Positions 1-11,391 of a stretch of DNA of 64,000 nucleotides are shown here, piece after piece (position 1 is the stretch's first letter; every line of letters starts with the position of its first letter). Made by a program: the position numbers and the translations under genes. The notes under the pieces were generated by a model. That model made no database searches and was not told the DNA's origin. It saw only the letters and a list, made by a program, of their open reading frames with translations. Source of the DNA: Liopterus haemorrhoidalis (Eukaryota; Arthropoda; Insecta; Coleoptera; Dytiscidae); the NCBI GenBank assembly GCA_963971575.1, contig OZ020618.1, forward strand, positions 29,812,540 to 29,876,539. The letters run 5' to 3'.

Positions 1-255
1 TTTTGTCAATTAATATAAGTTTTAGTACCGAAAATTTCTTTCTACACTAACTTGTGTAGCTGGTACTGCCATTATTATTTTTGCAAGATCTGCTAATTCA
101 GGGAAAATAATACTTTTCTCCGACCAGTATTTTAACACTTTAGTGTTCTTTGGTTCTCTAGAAGGATTGAAGTTATTAATTTGGTGTGACAAAGACAAAT
201 TAATCGAATCATTGAAAATCGTTTGTGAATTCCCTTCTTTCTCATTTACAATCAT
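1..255 (-). pseudogene. hAT transposase C-terminal dimerisation fragment, frameshifted
   Basis: The 77-residue minus-strand reading ends in VPATQVSVERNF, preceded by KYWSEKSIIFPELADLAK. This is the hallmark of the hAT-family C-terminal dimerisation domain, which helps the transposase form active multimers. After RNF the frame meets a stop at 22-24. Shifting by one base restores a typical continuation (SVLKLILIDK) running off the left edge, so one T appears to be missing in the T run near 30-37. Nothing recognisable as the catalytic part lies upstream on this strand (256-700). It is a dead remnant; the family call is firm, the size of the original element unknown. Confidence 0.75.
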
Positions 256-892
256 TCCTAGTTCTTTTTCTTTTTTTTTTTTTGAAGATACATTTCAAGA
301 TCTGATGAATTATTTGGCGAAAACACACAATACAAGAATGTTACGTATAATCCGTATCTATACAACATAAATATATTAAATGCGTAGTGTTACCAGTTGT
401 CACATAATTATCAGGTCTTAATTTTTAGTAAATTCTGAACAGAATTTCAGATATTCTGATAAATATAGCTTTTTTATTACCGTAATAACCAATACCATCG
501 AAGAAATATAATTTTTGAGGTAATCTAATAATAAAAATAATTCAGGCAATGGTGCACCATAAATTTATGACAAACAAGTGGCAACACTTGAAGGCAGTGT
601 CAAATGAAGGAGTAGGGGTTACTCTTACGCTTAGGAAAGAAGCATTACATTTCATCAGGGAGAATTAAAGAAAGCGATTAATGAATTAATTAATTTTTAA
701 AAAAAGAAATTGAACCGAAATAAACCGTTTTTTTTTTTTTTGTTCTAACCGAAATTAACCGTTATTTTCATTTCGTTCCGGTTTCGGTTTCGGTTTGTAA
801 ATTTAGCAATTTTGCGTTCCGGTTGCGATTCCGGTTCTGTTAAAAATTCCGGTTGATTTCGGTTTTCGGTTCGGTTCCGGATCGACTCTCTG
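1..892 (-). mobile_element. Decayed hAT transposon, runs off the left edge
   Basis: The transposase C-terminus at 1-255 reads leftward. The interval 705-890 is dense in ccggttt/cggttc words, as in the subterminal repeats of hAT elements. A CAGAGAGTC-type terminus (minus strand) may end at 892, followed by gtctcgac as a candidate TSD half. The order terminus, subterminal repeats, then transposase C-terminus fits one element read on the minus strand whose N-terminal coding part has been lost. The other end lies outside the window, so the boundary is inferred. Confidence 0.4.
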
Positions 893-949
893 GTCTCGAC
901 ACGTAAACTCGACGCTGCAAGAAATAAGTGGGGAACAGAATGCAACGAG

Positions 950-1325
950 TTCTACGGCTGACGGCGTTTGGACGGCGCTATCTGTCAGAGGAAAATTAAA
1001 ATCAAGCTGTCGTACGCAAGTGCACAGAATGTGTAACGTCCTAGTGGCGTTCCAACGCCGTTGATATTGAATGTTCGTCAACTTCCAACTTTTGACGCCG
1101 TTGAACGTTGACGTAGAACACCTAACCTCAGTTTTTACTGAATGGTAAAGTGTTTGTATGTACAAATAAAAAAAAAGATATAGGTTGTCATGTGACACTT
1201 TGACGGCGTTAAAAATTATTGCATTGTGTACAGGAGAAAATTCAACGCCGTTCTCAACGGCGTTAACGCAAAGCCGTCGCAAATGATGGCGCGCAGACGG
1301 CGTAACGCGCTGTGCATTCTGTTTC
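950..1325. repeat. Inverted cluster of aacgccgt/acggcgtt words (possible TIR element)
   Basis: acggcgtt and its complement aacgccgt occur about ten times in a region much richer in G+C than its surroundings. An acagaatg word near 1024 is answered by cattctgt near 1315-1322, which gives inverted ends with GC-rich subterminal repeats. No matching 8-bp TSD was found with those ends, so the exact boundaries are open. It is probably a small non-autonomous DNA transposon. Confidence 0.4.
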
Positions 1326-1725
1326 AGGCTATTCGCGACTGAAACTAACGTTGGCGGCGCTGCGTACAACAGCTGATGGCGCACGAGAAGCGTATATGTC
1401 TGAAGTTTTTTCTTAATATTTATCTGTTCAAACAATATTTCGGCAAAAAAGCACTGTATTTAACTCACTATATTTTAAAATACTTCTTAATTCACATAAA
1501 CTGCAGCACAACACGCTACAAATATTATCCAAATATACGCTTCTGTTTAATTTAGCTAGTCACCACCAGACGTCTCACTGTTATTTGCAGTCGCGAATAG
1601 ACAACCAGAGAGACGAGAGTCTCGCGACAGGACGAAACTTCAAACTTATGTTCAGCTGGTTGTCCACATTTCATCGCGTATGTTCGGTAAAATATCAGTA
1701 ATATCGTGTGTGTAATGTAAACAAA

Positions 1726-1989
1726 ATGAATAAAACAGAAACTAACAAAGGTATTTGTTTATACTGTAATAAATCTTCGTTGAAAAGGTACATTCCAAAT
1801 GTGCACGGTATTTTTAATAAAACAAATTTAAAAAAGAAAATTAGAATTAAATGTCCTAGCTGTGACGTACAATTTTTTAATTTCGTAAAATTGAAGCATC
1901 ATATTAAACAAGTTCATAGAACTAAATTAGAATGCCTTGACTTGAAATTTGATTCCCTTCAGGATAAGTTTTTATTAACTGTAAAGTAA
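1726..1989 (+). CDS. Possible C2H2 zinc-finger exon or gene fragment
   Basis: An 87-residue reading starts at the ATG at 1726 (good aaaATGa context; a GTG 18 bases upstream is not a plausible eukaryotic start). It has CLYCNKSSLKRYIPNVH followed by a better C2H2 finger, CPSCDVQFFNFVKLKHHIKQVH (Cys-x2-Cys-x12-His-x4-His). The tail LECLDLKFDSLQDKF recalls proteins in which an N-terminal finger precedes a transposase-like body, but that is weak. A GTAAAG donor-like site lies just before the stop, so this may be the first exon of a longer gene. No downstream exon was recognised. Function unknown; DNA binding is only suggested. Confidence 0.4.
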   Translation: MNKTETNKGICLYCNKSSLKRYIPNVHGIFNKTNLKKKIRIKCPSCDVQFFNFVKLKHHIKQVHRTKLECLDLKFDSLQDKFLLTVK

Positions 1990-2400
1990 AGAAGAGTGTG
2001 TTTGTAACCTGCAGTATGAATTTCATATTTTGAAAACTATGTGCTAGATTGTGCCACAAAGATTTTTACAAATCATGAAATTCGATACTGAGTTGAATTG
2101 ATCATGAGTTGTTATATTATAGGCTATATATTAAGTGAAAGTATACAGCAGATAAACACAAAATCATTTCAGCAGTTTCCCGTGATGATGGAACAATTTA
2201 ATTCGTTTTGTTTTTATATTTTGCTTATTAAAATACCGTTTTAAGTAATTTATTGAACAATATCTGATAACAGTTTATTAAAATACTTTTATCTGTTTTA
2301 AATTCAATCGATTTTGCGCAATTTTTTTCGCATGGTTGTCACTGACATTTCAGAATATCAGACCAATTCTGTAACTCAGTTACTATGATAATAGTAACTA

Positions 2401-2800
2401 TACTCTATCTCAAAAAGGCTGATAGTAATAAATCATTTTGTCAGGCAGCTACTAGTGGCGTGCACATTTTAAACACGTTTAAATTGGTTTTGTATATTTC
2501 TATATTACTATTTAACATTTTATTAAACGCACACCTGTGACCATATTTATCATATCATTAAACACACGCCTGTGACCATATTTTTCCTCAAAATTTTAGG
2601 GTCATAATTTTATGGTCTATTGTGTTTATCCCTAGTTCGTATTCCCATATAATATGTGCGGTACACTCGGTTGTTTTTAACAATATTCTTTTCGAATTAT
2701 TCATATTTTGTCGCTTTTGTTTTGCCGCTTCTGTGTCATAAAACAATAACTTTTTACAAATAATAAATTTTATTACTATCAGTTTTTTTGAGATAGAGTA
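2401..2800. mobile_element. Tc1/mariner-type MITE, 400 bp, TA TSD
   Basis: About 33 bp of inverted terminal repeat (TACTCTATCTCAAAAA at both ends, then CTGATAGTAATAAA) lie directly inside TA dinucleotides at 2399-2400 and 2801-2802. Inside is a local direct repeat of cacacctgtgaccatattt (2525-2585). No transposase is encoded. TA duplication plus TIR points to mobilisation by a Tc1/mariner transposase. Confidence 0.8.
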
Positions 2801-2924
2801 TAAATATGTCACTATGAGCAAGGTCAGTTACTATCATGAATGAAAGTCATTATACTTTTTATAATATTTTACCTTGTAGTAACGTTACTACACAGTAAAT
2901 TTTTACAGAATTGATCTGTATATA

Positions 2925-3055
2925 TGATGGAACGTAGGCAACATGCTCGCTTAGTTTTGACGGTTCGTCCTGTCACGAGACTCCCGTACAGAGAGAATGT
3001 GCATAATGGTTTCAGGATGGTGGTGGCACAACCTACAGAGTGGGGACTCCGCCAT
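2925..3055 (-). pseudogene. LINE C-terminal zinc-knuckle fragment
   Basis: The minus-strand reading contains TLCRLCHHHPETIMHILS, nearly the same as TLCKLYHHHPKTIMHILS in the longer fragment at 50435-51250. The motif is the Cys-x2-Cys-x8-His of a zinc knuckle found after the reverse transcriptase in some non-LTR retrotransposons. Here both first cysteines survive, but the expected fourth ligand region is altered. Only about 130 bp are left. Confidence 0.55.
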
Positions 3056-3438
3056 TGTTATTTTATTACTATTATTATTATTTTTATTATACATGTATAC
3101 TCACGTAAGTAACGTAGTTAACTTAGTCTGGTGACTCATAATGAGCATAGTACAGGTAAGTAATTACATTAATTATAAATACTCAAGTAAGTTAAATTTT
3201 GATTATTTTCACGAACTCAAAAATGTTCGTACATTATTGCAGGTTTTATTATTATTATATTATTATTTTTAGATCTAACAAGTGTTGGTATATAAGGCGC
3301 ATGGCAACACCTAACAATGTACAGATCAAGATGGAGGACTTATGTAAGTGAGGACAAAAGTCAACTTGACGGATAGTGCCCAAAGAAGAAAAAGAAAGAA
3401 ATTATACATCATAGAAAAGCAGAAAAAATACTGTAGTC

Positions 3439-4021
3439 CAGCGGTTCTTAAACTGTGGTCCGCAGACCCCTGGGGGTCCGCGAAACAATTTTGACATTAA
3501 CTTTTCGCTTTTATTCAAATAACTCAATTAATAAAAATCCTACATGGTCAAGACTTTTTGTATTTGTTGTTATCTAACTGGTTATTGAAATAACTAAACA
3601 ATAATTAGTAAAAATGTAATTATTTTTATTCAACTGTAAATTATTTACAGAAAACATATTATAATAAGATCTATTTTGACCAATATTTGACCAAGAAAAG
3701 TTTGTATGAGTTTAACGTATTTGTTAACTTTTTTTATTCTTTTTACTACTATTTTTATTAATTTTGTATTTTTTATTCTATATGCTAATAAAAATGTTCC
3801 TCTATAAATGCCCAAGATCATTTATTAAAATAACCAGCGATACATTTTTATCAATATTTATTACAACGTAGTCCCTATGAGATTATTGAGCCAAAAATTG
3901 AGAAGACGTATCTCAAGAATGACGTAAAATGCCTAGGGTTGGGATGAGGTCCGCAAACAAAAATGTTGCTCAAGACGGGGGGGGGGGGGGTCCTCGGACT
4001 ACATAAGTTTAAGAACCCCTG
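3439..4021. mobile_element. hAT MITE, 583 bp, 8-bp TSD ctgtagtc
   Basis: The ends CAGCGGTTCTTAAACT and CAGGGGTTCTTAAACT form a TIR, and ctgtagtc is duplicated exactly at 3431-3438 and 4022-4029. There is no coding capacity. The interior (cttttcgcttttattcaaa..., taactaaacaataattagt) matches the element at 33303-33771, so the two are copies of one family. A G run at 3977-3990 lies near the right end. Confidence 0.9.
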
Positions 4022-4819
4022 CTGTAGTCTATAATGGTAAAAACTTATGGTGTTTCTAGTTAAAAATATACCAATTAGTGTTGTATTTCCAAAACTATGA
4101 AATTTTTCTGATTCTATTTTTTTTAAATACACATTAAAATACTATAAATTTTATTTGAAATATTTTCTCAATTTTGAGTCATTTAAAAGCAATTGCATAA
4201 CTTATTGGTTGGTCCCGCCCGCAGAATTTTGATTGGTCATCTACTAAAAAAAAGTCATTCCGAAAAAAAAAAAAAATGCATAAAAAAATCATTTAGGAAT
4301 CCGATGGGCTCCTAAAAGACATGCCTCCCCAGGTTGCGGACGGAGCAGGCCCAAAACCGTGTTACGTTCAAATTTATTCGTGTTTAAAAATATTGGGCTA
4401 AATGTTTTTTATTAATATCTAATAAGCTACGAAATAATTAAAAATATGATTTACCGACTTTTCATCTATTATAATTTATGAGATCCCAATTTTCTAGTGA
4501 AACTCAAAAAAATAGGTACTATATATTTTGTTAAATACATATTATATATATATAAAAGCCCTAATTCCTGTGTATCCTATGGGTGTTGAGGTGTGCGGTC
4601 GGCCACGAACTGACAGGTGGGGAGCGACGTTCTCCGACAGCAGCTCTGTTACCAGGACCAGAGCAGTCAGTATCTTGGCTTACTCAAAGACTGTTTTTTC
4701 AATTGATGTTAAATGTAATAATTTTTCTTTACTGTTTTTATTACGTGTGGTTCAAAGTACACACTTCCTTTTTTTTTTTTTAATTTTTGAAAATATTTAG
4801 CTAACATAAATTGAGAAAA

Positions 4820-5097
4820 ATGGAAGATCCTATAGCGAAAAAGAGGCGATTAAATAAAGAGAGGCAACAGAGATGGAGAAATCGCCAGAAGAATGAAAAT
4901 TTTGATATGGTACGACAGAAAAATAATGAGAGATATGTACGTCAAAAGATTTATTTGATTTGAAGAGACGGAAGCACGTCTTGCTTCTAATGCGCTTTCG
5001 CATGCATGCAGGTGAGAGCTTGAAACACCTGAAGAGACAGCAGCACGCCGTGCTGCTGATACGCTTTCGTATGCACGTAGGCGAGCGCTTGAAACAA
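4820..5097 (+). pseudogene. Helitron-type replicase N-terminal fragment, broken
   Basis: From the ATG at 4820 the frame gives MEDPIAKKRRLNKERQQRW... and stops at 4961-4963. One base further on, the next frame reads EETEARLASNALSH, then after a stop LETPEETAARRAADTLSYARR. Arg/Ala/Glu-rich ETPEETxARR repeats of this kind occur at the N-terminus of many insect Helitron (Rep/helicase) proteins. Upstream, a TATATATATAAAAGCC stretch at about 4541-4560 may belong to the element's 5' end. The Rep and helicase domains are absent. Confidence 0.5.
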
Positions 5098-5101
5098 ATT
5101 A

Positions 5102-5402
5102 GTATCCGGTCCGATACTAATTTTTAAACGACACGCATTGAGCGGCTTTTTAGGATTTCTTAGGTATAATCAGAAACAGCTATACCATTGATGTTCAGCA
5201 TATGGCCCGCGGGCCGTATCCGGTCTGATACTAATTTTTAAACGACACTCATTGAGCGGCTTTTTAGGATTTCTTAGGTATAATCAGAAACAGCTATACC
5301 ATTGATGTTCAGCGTATGGCCCGCGGGCCGTATCCGGTCCGATACTAATTTTTAAACGACACGTATTAAGCAGCTTTTTAGGATTTCCTAGGTATAATCC
5401 AG
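5102..5402 (+). repeat. Tandem repeat, three units of 114 bp
   Basis: The word gtatccggtc begins units at 5102, 5216 and 5330, exactly 114 bp apart; the third unit is partial. Each unit contains gatactaatttttaaacgac, and units one and two also carry ggcccgcgggcc, a 12-bp palindrome. Units differ by only a few bases. The array follows the Helitron-like fragment directly. Confidence 0.85.
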
Positions 5403-5522
5403 AAACGTTTTTGTTTTGTTAATATATGCAGAATCATGCAAATTTTAATAATTGATTCCTGCCTATATTGATTTTTATTCGATATCAGTAAAATATATAA
5501 ATATAACAAAGGTACTGAACAA

Positions 5523-6253
5523 CAGTGGCGTATTCAGAGGGGGGGGGGCACAAGCCCTCTCTGAAGGTCCAATGAAATGAAAATTTAACAAATTTATCAT
5601 AATCGTACAGCAAAATAACTTATGTATTTTACAATAATAATAAGCTATATTTTATTATAATTAGTGTTGAAATTAACAGAAAATGCATGTTTTCGTAGGT
5701 TTAATCAAGAAATCCTTATTCCGTCACATGAGTCTGTTCGTTCGGTACAAATTGTGGCCAAGCGGCTGATTTAGAGAAATGAACTGAGTAAGAGAAGTAT
5801 TGAGATTTCAAAAATATACCCCGCGAAAAATATAAATAAATATGTATTCATCGAAGAAAAAATTAAGTGAAAGTTTTTGATACATGGATTAACAATTACA
5901 TTTTTTTATCAACAAATAATGGAATTATTATTTGATATAAACATCAGTATCTAACAGCAGGGGTGTCGAACTGATTTGGGTCGCAGTCTATTTTACATAC
6001 ATATTTTACATACAAATGATAAGCAGTGACGGCACTTTAAATATCCCGAAGGGTTTCTTGACATTTTTTTATAAACAGAAAAGGGGAAGAGAGTATATTT
6101 TACATTTTGAAATATATTTTTCCCCTAAATAAGCTCAAGTGATTTTGATTACCACTTCAGGGGCCACAAAAAATGAGGTTGAGGGCCGTATGCCCGCGTG
6201 ACCTCGAAATTTGATTCGGCCCTCCCCAAGACAAAATCCTGGCTGCGCCACTG
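5523..6253. mobile_element. hAT-like MITE candidate (CAGTGGCG ends)
   Basis: The ends read CAGTGGCGTATTCAG and, on the other strand, CAGTGGCGCAGCCAGG, and G-rich/C-rich tracts sit just inside both. No 8-bp TSD is visible, so one end may have been replaced. A second hAT-type terminus, caggggtgtcgaactgattt, lies inside near 5957. No protein is encoded. Confidence 0.5.
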
Positions 6254-6274
6254 ATTATACTTATTAGTTAGGTC

Positions 6275-7348
6275 TAGAGCCCTGCAAATCCGCGGATATC
6301 CGCAACTTTTCTGCGGATGCGGATAAATTATCATTTAAACCATGCGGATGCGGATTAAATGTCATATCCGCTTATCCGCAATATCCGCGTGAACATTAAA
6401 TCTTCGGTTACTTTCGGAGAAACAAGCAATTGTGTTCTGACTTTTGTGTCCTCAATTGTGTCCTCGTTATTTTCGGTTGTCTGTATATACATGATATTTT
6501 GTAGCATTCAATCTCACTTTATGTTATTCTTATTAAGACAATTGTCCATGATCAAGACTGAGTTGAGACTATCAACTTAACTTTCTTTTTATTATTGAAT
6601 ATATTATAGAAAATAATATTTTGGACAAAAGTTTCCTGGTACACTTTCGACGTAATTCTTCCTACCTCTGCTCTAATTCTGGCTTTTAAACCTGATAAAG
6701 GTTTTTTTTACATAAAACTGATAAGTAAGTTTTATTTAAATACCAAAATTTACCTACATAATTTTTTCTCGAAAATTTTATTATGTAACCTGCCAATTTT
6801 TTTATACTACCCGAAGTAAAAAGTCTTGCAGATCCCAAAAATTTGAAAAATGATACATGTTGCTATTTGAAAAAGTTGCAACGCCTAACTCATGCGCGAA
6901 ATGGCGTAAGAGAATTACTTGATCCTAAAAATATGAAGCACCTTCTATCAAGTAACTTTTCTGATTTTTTTTTAAAATTCAATATTAAAAAAAGCAGCAC
7001 GCCACTTACTCCCTACGAAAAAGAACGTTTAGGCCCCCCAAAATTGTTATCTCTCTCTAGATTTAAATAAGTTATTAGCGCATCTAGGCCTTAAAACTTT
7101 TGGGGTCCCTTAGGTTAGGTTAGTAATAAATAAGCTAGTAAATCCAAAAATTTTCAGTAGCGTTTTAGAGCAGAGATTACGTAAACAGGCGAAATATGTT
7201 AGTTCTTTCCAAACTGACAGCAAAACCTGTAGTGCGGATATTTTTGCGGATAAGGATCGGATGCGGATTTGTTATTTACAAAAGCTGCGGATGCGGATCA
7301 TGGATGTGCGGATGCGGATACAGAAAAGCTTATCCGCGCAGGGCTCTA
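6275..7348. mobile_element. Non-autonomous hAT element with gcggat subterminal repeats
   Basis: TAGAGCCCTGC at 6275 is mirrored by GCAGGGCTCTA ending at 7348, and gttaggtc is duplicated exactly at 6267-6274 and 7349-7356. Both ends carry clusters of gcggat/atccgc (6287-6390 and 7225-7340), probably transposase-binding sites. The interior has no recognisable transposase. Confidence 0.92.
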
Positions 7349-7727
7349 GTTAGGTCTACAAACGTAAACACCACATATCACAGGCGAGCATCAAAACTGT
7401 AGAAACGCAGCTACCTGCTTTATGTGAGAATTACACTAGACGATCATTACGTCTACTTGTCTATTGGCCAGAGATCTTTTGTCTCGCGTTCTTGAGTCTT
7501 TTCCAAACTCATGCTGTTTCAACTAATGCATATTGTAAACAATAACAACGCCTCACAAACTATGTAATGATACAGAGACCTTCTCCCGCCAGATAAATAT
7601 ACAATAATATATGTTGATGCACTTTACTGTAGATATACATGTATCTGAGTTTGAATGTAATTCGTCATTGATTAGAATCTCCACTACTTATTTCTCGTGC
7701 AGACTTCACACCCTGTCACGACATATA

Positions 7728-7917
7728 CAGAGTGATTATTTAATGGCGAGACGACGTCACTGGAAGTTATAATAATTTGCCGTTTCATACACATCATAGC
7801 AGGCGATTATTTTTTTCTTCATAATCATAGTTATTATAGTCATAGTATTCACCAGTATTTCTGCTAGAAGGCACGTAAAATTCGGTGACGTCGTCTCGCC
7901 ATTAAATAATCACACTG
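7728..7917. mobile_element. Tc1/mariner-type MITE, 190 bp
   Basis: A TIR of about 33 bp (CAG(A/T)GTGATTATTTAATGG, then CGAGACGACGTCAC) is flanked by TA at 7726-7727 and 7918-7919. The arms are almost identical, which suggests a fairly young copy. Confidence 0.88.
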
Positions 7918-8251
7918 TATGTTGAAATGCTCCCGCGGAAGTCGAGGTACAACTTTGCATATAAATATACATTTTGTTAAATTGGGGCCATGTACTAACA
8001 AAACACCAATTTAGAAGAAAAATATTTAATAAAATTGCAGTTCTTTATACATATTAATACAAAATATTTAAACCAGTGGCGAAGGGAAACCTTCGTTAGA
8101 CTTGCCCTCCCATAAAAAAAATATAAAAAAAAAATAAATTTAAATTAAAAAAAAAGAAAATTTTAAAATATTTAGATAAATCTTCAAAAATACATCAAAT
8201 TATGTTCTATACAAATTTTTGTCCAAGGTTTGGTTTACTAGTTACGAATTA

Positions 8252-8438
8252 ATTATCATGACCATGGAAACGTTACATATAAGTATGACAAAAATTTAGA
8301 AATATTTCGTTTTATCAAAAAACGTCTCAAATAAAAGTTATTAGTAATTGCATTTATAGTAACTTTTGTTCCATAAATTTTTTCGAAATATTTTTCTGTT
8401 GCTAAATATTCGCAAAAATCTTAAAATCGACACGAGAA
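8252..8438 (-). repeat. Truncated copy of repeat family H2
   Basis: atcatgaccatggaaacgtt, the cgtctcaaataaaagttatt block and the final ttaaaatcgacacgag match the middle part of the H2 copies at 27031, 54059 and 58496. The ends and the GTCY microsatellite are missing. A CAGTGGCGAAGG hAT-like terminus lies just upstream at about 8077. Confidence 0.7.
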
Positions 8439-8519
8439 AATTTTCGCGATTACAATACTTGCCCCTTATATATTAAGGTCGGGCAAGTAAAAATAAACGA
8501 GTTACGTAAAAATGTTATT

Positions 8520-8849
8520 TTGATGTCGATGGCTTCATAAAATCTAACAAAATCTTCTCTTTTACTTGATTTATCACACCACAATTTTAGCAGTGTTTCC
8601 ATCTTAGCAATAATGACGTTTACGAATTAAGCTTGAGTTCAAGGATTGAGCATTTTTCACCACATCGAGGATTCTTTCTTAATCTTTTATGATTGTTCTT
8701 ACTGTGGATTCCGGTAGCTCAAACTTCTTTGCCAATTCACAAATTTTCATTCTGCTTGCAAAATCCTTGACAATGTTAAGTTTCCATTCCAAAAATATTG
8801 TTTTCCTTTTCTTACTATGTGAATCAGATTTACTTCGTTTGGACGGCAT
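8520..8849 (-). pseudogene. pogo/Tigger (CENP-B-like) transposase N-terminus, broken
   Basis: The minus-strand ATG at 8849-8847 opens MPSKRSKSDSHSKKRK, then TIFLEWKLNIVKDFASRM..., with ELAKKFELPESTVRTIIKD. This is the first helix-turn-helix of the CENP-B/Tigger DNA-binding domain. A TAA follows IIKD; the same frame continues ERILDVVKNAQSLNSS, typical of the spacer to the second DNA-binding domain, and another frame then gives METLLKLWCDKSSKRED, which looks like the start of that domain. At least one stop and one frameshift disable it. The DDE catalytic core is absent. Confidence 0.7.
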
Positions 8850-9017
8850 ATTTTTTTAAGGGTTTAGACAACGTATAACAAAACAATCTCAACTTTCGTC
8901 AATCGTAGAATCATAATCGTGCACGTAGAGTTCGCGCGAAACGCGTCCAATACGTATCACAGCAAGAGAAACACTGAAGGAAGATAGCGGGCAGTAGTGT
9001 TGCCAAATAATAGAATT

Positions 9018-10391
9018 GTGTGAATTTTCACACATATCAGGGTTTTGTAGGTATTTAATAAGTGTAAGAAGTCAACATAATACTGAATGTCTAGGAATAT
9101 TTGTTTTATAATCAAATCAAAATCATTTGATGTGATTAATAAATAATTTTTGATAATCATTTTTATTTGTTATTTGAGTACTACGAGCTTCCATTTAATT
9201 TTTTTTAGTACTATTTAAATTATTTGCCAAAAAACCCCAGCGTTTATTCTGCATTTGCTTCGTATTCAAGTCTTCATTAGATTAAAAGAAATATATTTAA
9301 TGGCTTAATTTTCAATTTCAGAAACGTATTTCTCACTATTAACAATTTGTGATTTGATTTATAAGTATTTCATTACTATAAATGATTTATTCCTCTTTAA
9401 TACCTTAAAAACAAAAGGTTGATACAACGTTTAATAGTATAATAAAATATATGAGCACAACACACTACCTCTACAGTATAGAGGGTAGAGTGTTCAAAAC
9501 TCGGTCCTCAACTGTTCAAAAAAAAAATTATTATATTTTTAATTTCAAAACAAGACACACACTATCTTAGCCATAAATACAAAAAATTCATAATATCATT
9601 ATCCATAATTAAGCCATGAATTAAAAGTTTATCAAAAACAGAAAATCTGTAATATTTTTCAAAAAATCAATCGGATGAAAAATTCCTCTCATATGTTTCC
9701 GGCTCTATAATTTTTTCAGATTTTTAGTTTAAACTCTTTGGGTAAAACTGGACGGAACAAGAACTTTTCTAGCACATTTTTGGCTAAAATGGCGTGTTGA
9801 AGAAAACTAATTTAAAATAACTATTTTGCGCTCCTTAATCTACGTCCTAAAAGCTTTCTTTTGTTACCACAAAATAAATGTTTTTTTTTTTTTTTTATCG
9901 ACGAAACAAAAATATCGACATTTTTCGAAAAACTAACCTTACCTAAAATTCCTGTTGAACTATTCCGGTTCCTATCAATGTTTATTATGGAGATTTTTCA
10001 GATTTTTATACCAACCTCTCTTGAAGATAGGGTGGGAGACAAAAGATTTTTTGAAATATTTTTGGCGAAAATCCCATAAAAAAATTATATTTAAAAAATA
10101 AAAATTTGCTTATTGATCCACGCATTCAGAGGTATCATTTAATATGCCACTCAAAATTTAAAAGAAATATATTTTTTTATTAAGTACCTATTTGTTTATA
10201 TTCATCTCGGGATGTGTTTTTTGAACTCTCAGTATTTTCCTATATGTGGGTCAAAGAGTTGTACAAGCATGCCAAATTTCAACTTTCTTCGTTAAGCCGT
10301 TTGGCTACAATTTCTGCCGTGCAGACAGACAGACAGACACACGAGTGATGTTATAGTGTTTTTTGGTGGTCATACCTACAAAACCCTAAAA
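9018..10391. mobile_element. Helentron-like non-autonomous repeat, family H1, copy A
   Basis: It starts with a perfect 16-bp palindrome gtgtgaattttcacac (9018-9033). Subterminal inverted repeats AGGGTTTTGTAGGTAT (9039-9054) and its complement (10372-10387) bracket the body, and a cagacagacagacagac microsatellite lies just before the 3' repeat (10321-10339). No TSD is seen. This layout (subterminal inverted repeats, tetranucleotide microsatellite near the 3' end, no TSD) is that of Helentron-associated elements such as DINE-1. The class call is inference. Other copies are at 12299/21439-23478 and 56596-57500. Confidence 0.6.
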
Positions 10392-11391
10392 ATCAAAAAC
10401 CGCGTAAATACGAGTTTGCGTAAGTCGGGATATTACTGGGGTTCGAGTTCGAGTTTACTAAAAGATAATGTGGTCATGTGATCAGGTTTTGGAACGGCGA
10501 TGTTAAGGTTAGGAGTGCTTATATGAAAATTCCAGCTATAATATTGTCAACACGACATATTATTTTAAATAATTATTAATATCTTATAATAGTGAATAGT
10601 GCAAGAAGAGGGATGTATGTATTATTTGGGGTTACCGACTCCATAATTAATTACTGTTAATTTCGATATGTCAAAACTTACATTACATGCGTACGCATTC
10701 TGCGCATGGGAGTAAATAGTACCCATCTTGCAAGCAGAGTTAAAAGAGTAAACTCTAGGGTTAACTCAAGCCGGAAACTCGAATGTTTTCGAACGATCTT
10801 ACTAAACTTAGAGTTAAGTTTAGAGTAAACTGCATAGGTTTTGGAACGTACCCGTGCACATTCTTTTTATTAAATTTCGTTAACCTGTGTAATACCTACA
10901 TAACCTTAAAAAATTATTTCACTCAACATAATTAATAATTTTTCTATTCTGAAATCTAATGGGTTATAGACAACAAAATTTTAATTTATGTTTTTAAGAT
11001 TTAATAAACTTTTGGTTAAAATCTTGAGAAAATATCGAAAGTTTTAAGGTGATAAAATCATATCCGAGTACTGAATAACGTCAACCTGTTATATTTTCAA
11101 TAAAATCAGAAGAGCTAGTTTTTTAACAATATATTATATGTACATAAGGTGAGATTGTATGTCATGTGAAGCGTTTTCAAATATAACATAAATGTTTGAC
11201 GTCATTGCTTTGTGTCAATATTTATTTTCTATTTTTTCATTTAAGTGTCTAGTACAGTGAAAATTAAGTAATCATTATTGATAATCGTATTTTCAGTTCT
11301 ATGCCGTGTTTTGGAAAAACATTTAGACAGCAGTTTTTAATATAATCTTATATAAGTATTGATACCAACTAAGTGGAAATAGAAGGTGTTA
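10392..11391. other. No gene seen; AT-rich with short inverted words
   Basis: The only structure noticed is aggttttggaacg repeated at about 10485 and 10833, and a cluster of gagtaaactc/gagttaagttt words between 10739 and 10845 that can fold on itself. No reading frame of interest. Confidence 0.5.

Noticed and set aside
803..1435. 210-codon minus-strand frame
   Set aside because: Low-complexity (NRNRNRN tail from cggttt repeats), spans two different repeat clusters, no domain.
5523..6253. Exact hAT boundaries by TSD
   Set aside because: Flanking octamers ctgaacaa and attatact do not match, so only the inverted ends support it.
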